DNA from: Tabrizicola sp.
Lineage (GTDB): Bacteria > Pseudomonadota > Alphaproteobacteria > Rhodobacterales > Rhodobacteraceae
DNA: 64,000 bases
Assembly: GCF_022842145.1 (NCBI RefSeq)
Contig: NZ_JALHQD010000010.1
Coordinates: 10,356-74,355 of the forward strand
Direction of reading: 5' to 3'
In this document: positions 63,534 through 64,000 of the stretch, in pieces
How the letters are laid out: every line of letters starts with the position of its first letter
Position numbering within the stretch: position 1 is the stretch's first letter
Notes under the pieces: model-generated
What the model was told of the DNA's origin: nothing
The model's database searches: none
The model's input: the letters and a program-made list of their open reading frames with translations, nothing else
Program-made: the position numbers and the translations under genes

Positions 63534-63842
63534 ATGAACAACGCGAAAATGTGGCTTGTCGTAAAGCCGACCGTCGGCGTTCCGCTGTTCCTTTCGGCCG
63601 TGGCCGTCGGGTCTTTCGCCGTCCATGTCGCTGTTCTCAGCAACACGACCTGGGTCGCGGATTTCCTTTCGGGCAAGCCGCTTGGTGCCGGGGCAATGTC
63701 CGCAGCGCTGGTGCTGCCCGAGCAGGAGGCCGCGAAGGTGTCCTACACTGCGGGCGGCGCGAACGAGGTCCTGATCATGATGCCGGACGGCACCACAGCA
63801 CGCGCCGTGCTGATGCCCGAAGCGCTGACCTCGCTGAACTGA
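63534..63842 (+). CDS. pucA: Light-harvesting LH2 alpha polypeptide with C-terminal extension
   Basis: A 102-residue antenna subunit. Residues 1-50 align without gaps to known LH2 alpha chains: [10 protein letters not shown], His31 (B850 ligand) and TTW40. Residues 44-45 are Phe-Leu, where LH2 has Tyr-Tyr or Tyr-Trp; Phe-Leu is the pair found in B800-820 (LH3) complexes and in blue-shifted mutants. Residues about 55-102 form an Ala/Glu-rich extension on the periplasmic side, about doubling the usual 50-60 residue length. GGAGGAAAGC precedes the ATG. Confidence 0.95.
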   Translation: MNNAKMWLVVKPTVGVPLFLSAVAVGSFAVHVAVLSNTTWVADFLSGKPLGAGAMSAALVLPEQEAAKVSYTAGGANEVLIMMPDGTTARAVLMPEALTSLN

Positions 63843-63851
63843 CCGAAAGGT

Positions 63852-63875
63852 CCGTGCGGGGGTGATCCCGCGCGG
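63852..63875 (+). terminator. Stem-loop 1 after pucA
   Basis: CCGTGCGGG / CCCGCGCGG (one G-T pair), 6-base loop, 9 bases after the pucA stop. In Rhodobacter, hairpins here stabilise pucBA mRNA and reduce read-through to pucC. Confidence 0.65.
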
Positions 63876-63889
63876 AAAAACAGACGGGC

Positions 63890-63925
63890 ATGAGGTTCCT
63901 CTGTCCTCCGGCAGGGGGACCTCAT
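63890..63925 (+). terminator. Stem-loop 2 after pucA
   Basis: ATGAGGT at 63890-63896 pairs with ACCTCAT at 63919-63925; inner bases add an interrupted CC...GG and CCTC/GAGG-like pairing. No long T-run, so partial termination or mRNA protection is likely. Confidence 0.65.
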
Positions 63926-63974
63926 CTCGCAACGTCCGGTCACAATACGCGTTCAATCGACGGGTGCGCCTGCG

Positions 63975-64000
63975 ATGTTCAACTACAAGCGTTTTGCTCT
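63975..64000 (+). CDS. pucC: Possible start of pucC (cut by window edge)
   Basis: An ATG at 63975 opens a frame reading MFNYKRFA before the window ends. PucC-type antenna-assembly proteins often start with a similar M[LF]xYK segment and lie directly after pucBA. Only eight codons are visible and the ribosome site is weak. Confidence 0.35.

Overview
The window is GC-rich alphaproteobacterial DNA from a phototrophic member of the Rhodobacteraceae (Rhodobacter/Tabrizicola/Gemmobacter type; the genus cannot be fixed from this sequence). The evidence is pucBA light-harvesting genes at the right edge with PpsR-type boxes, a gene transfer agent (GTA) locus next to cysE, a B12-dependent ribonucleotide reductase, a lipoylated E1-beta, and short GC-rich intergenic repeats of the kind common in this family. 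No rRNA, tRNA or CRISPR array was found.

Layout. 1-27 kb is mostly housekeeping: a partial flavin monooxygenase, an ImmA/IrrE-type peptidase behind nrdJ, two DMT exporters, a TerB-like protein, eno, a short run rluE-cupin-desaturase, rarD, anmK, tyrS, two cyclophilins, pgk-fba, an FtsB-like protein, the pdhA-pdhB-pdhC operon, a phospholipid group (CDP-alcohol transferase, CdsA-like, PlsC-like) and cysE. 27.2-31.3 kb is a gutted GTA locus: terminase small and large subunits, portal and the start of the next gene survive, then an internally deleted IS3-family element, then only the last ~146 codons of the terminal GTA tail gene. 31.5-38.4 kb is the fatty-acid synthesis set (fabD, fabG, acpP, fabF) with mltG, split by an agmatinase-like gene and a cupin gene.

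39-63 kb is one large carbohydrate-catabolism island. A minus-strand run of 13 genes (53.2 down to 39.1 kb) holds a UxaA-type dehydratase, a ribokinase-like kinase, two SDRs, an RpiR regulator, three Gfo/Idh/MocA dehydrogenases, a TIM-barrel isomerase and a complete CUT2 (ribose-type) ABC transporter. It faces a GntR regulator plus a second TIM-barrel isomerase. Next come an aldo/keto reductase and, divergently, a translationally coupled operon BtpA/SgcQ-like, M42 peptidase (SgcX-like), FGGY kinase, creatininase-like. After these are a FucU/RbsD mutarotase and two CUT1 permeases without their binding protein or ATPase. A 12-bp palindrome, CTRACATGYTAG, lies just upstream of or across the starts of gntR, the aldo/keto reductase and the first CUT1 permease, and so ties these units into one probable GntR regulon.

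63-64 kb is the puc promoter and pucBA. The LH2 alpha chain carries Phe44-Leu45 in place of the Tyr/Trp pair that hydrogen-bonds B850, and has a ~48-residue C-terminal extension. It looks like a naturally blue-shifted (B800-820-like) antenna. The most unusual items are this antenna, the deleted GTA locus, and the GntR-linked sugar island with its BtpA/M42/FGGY/creatininase module.
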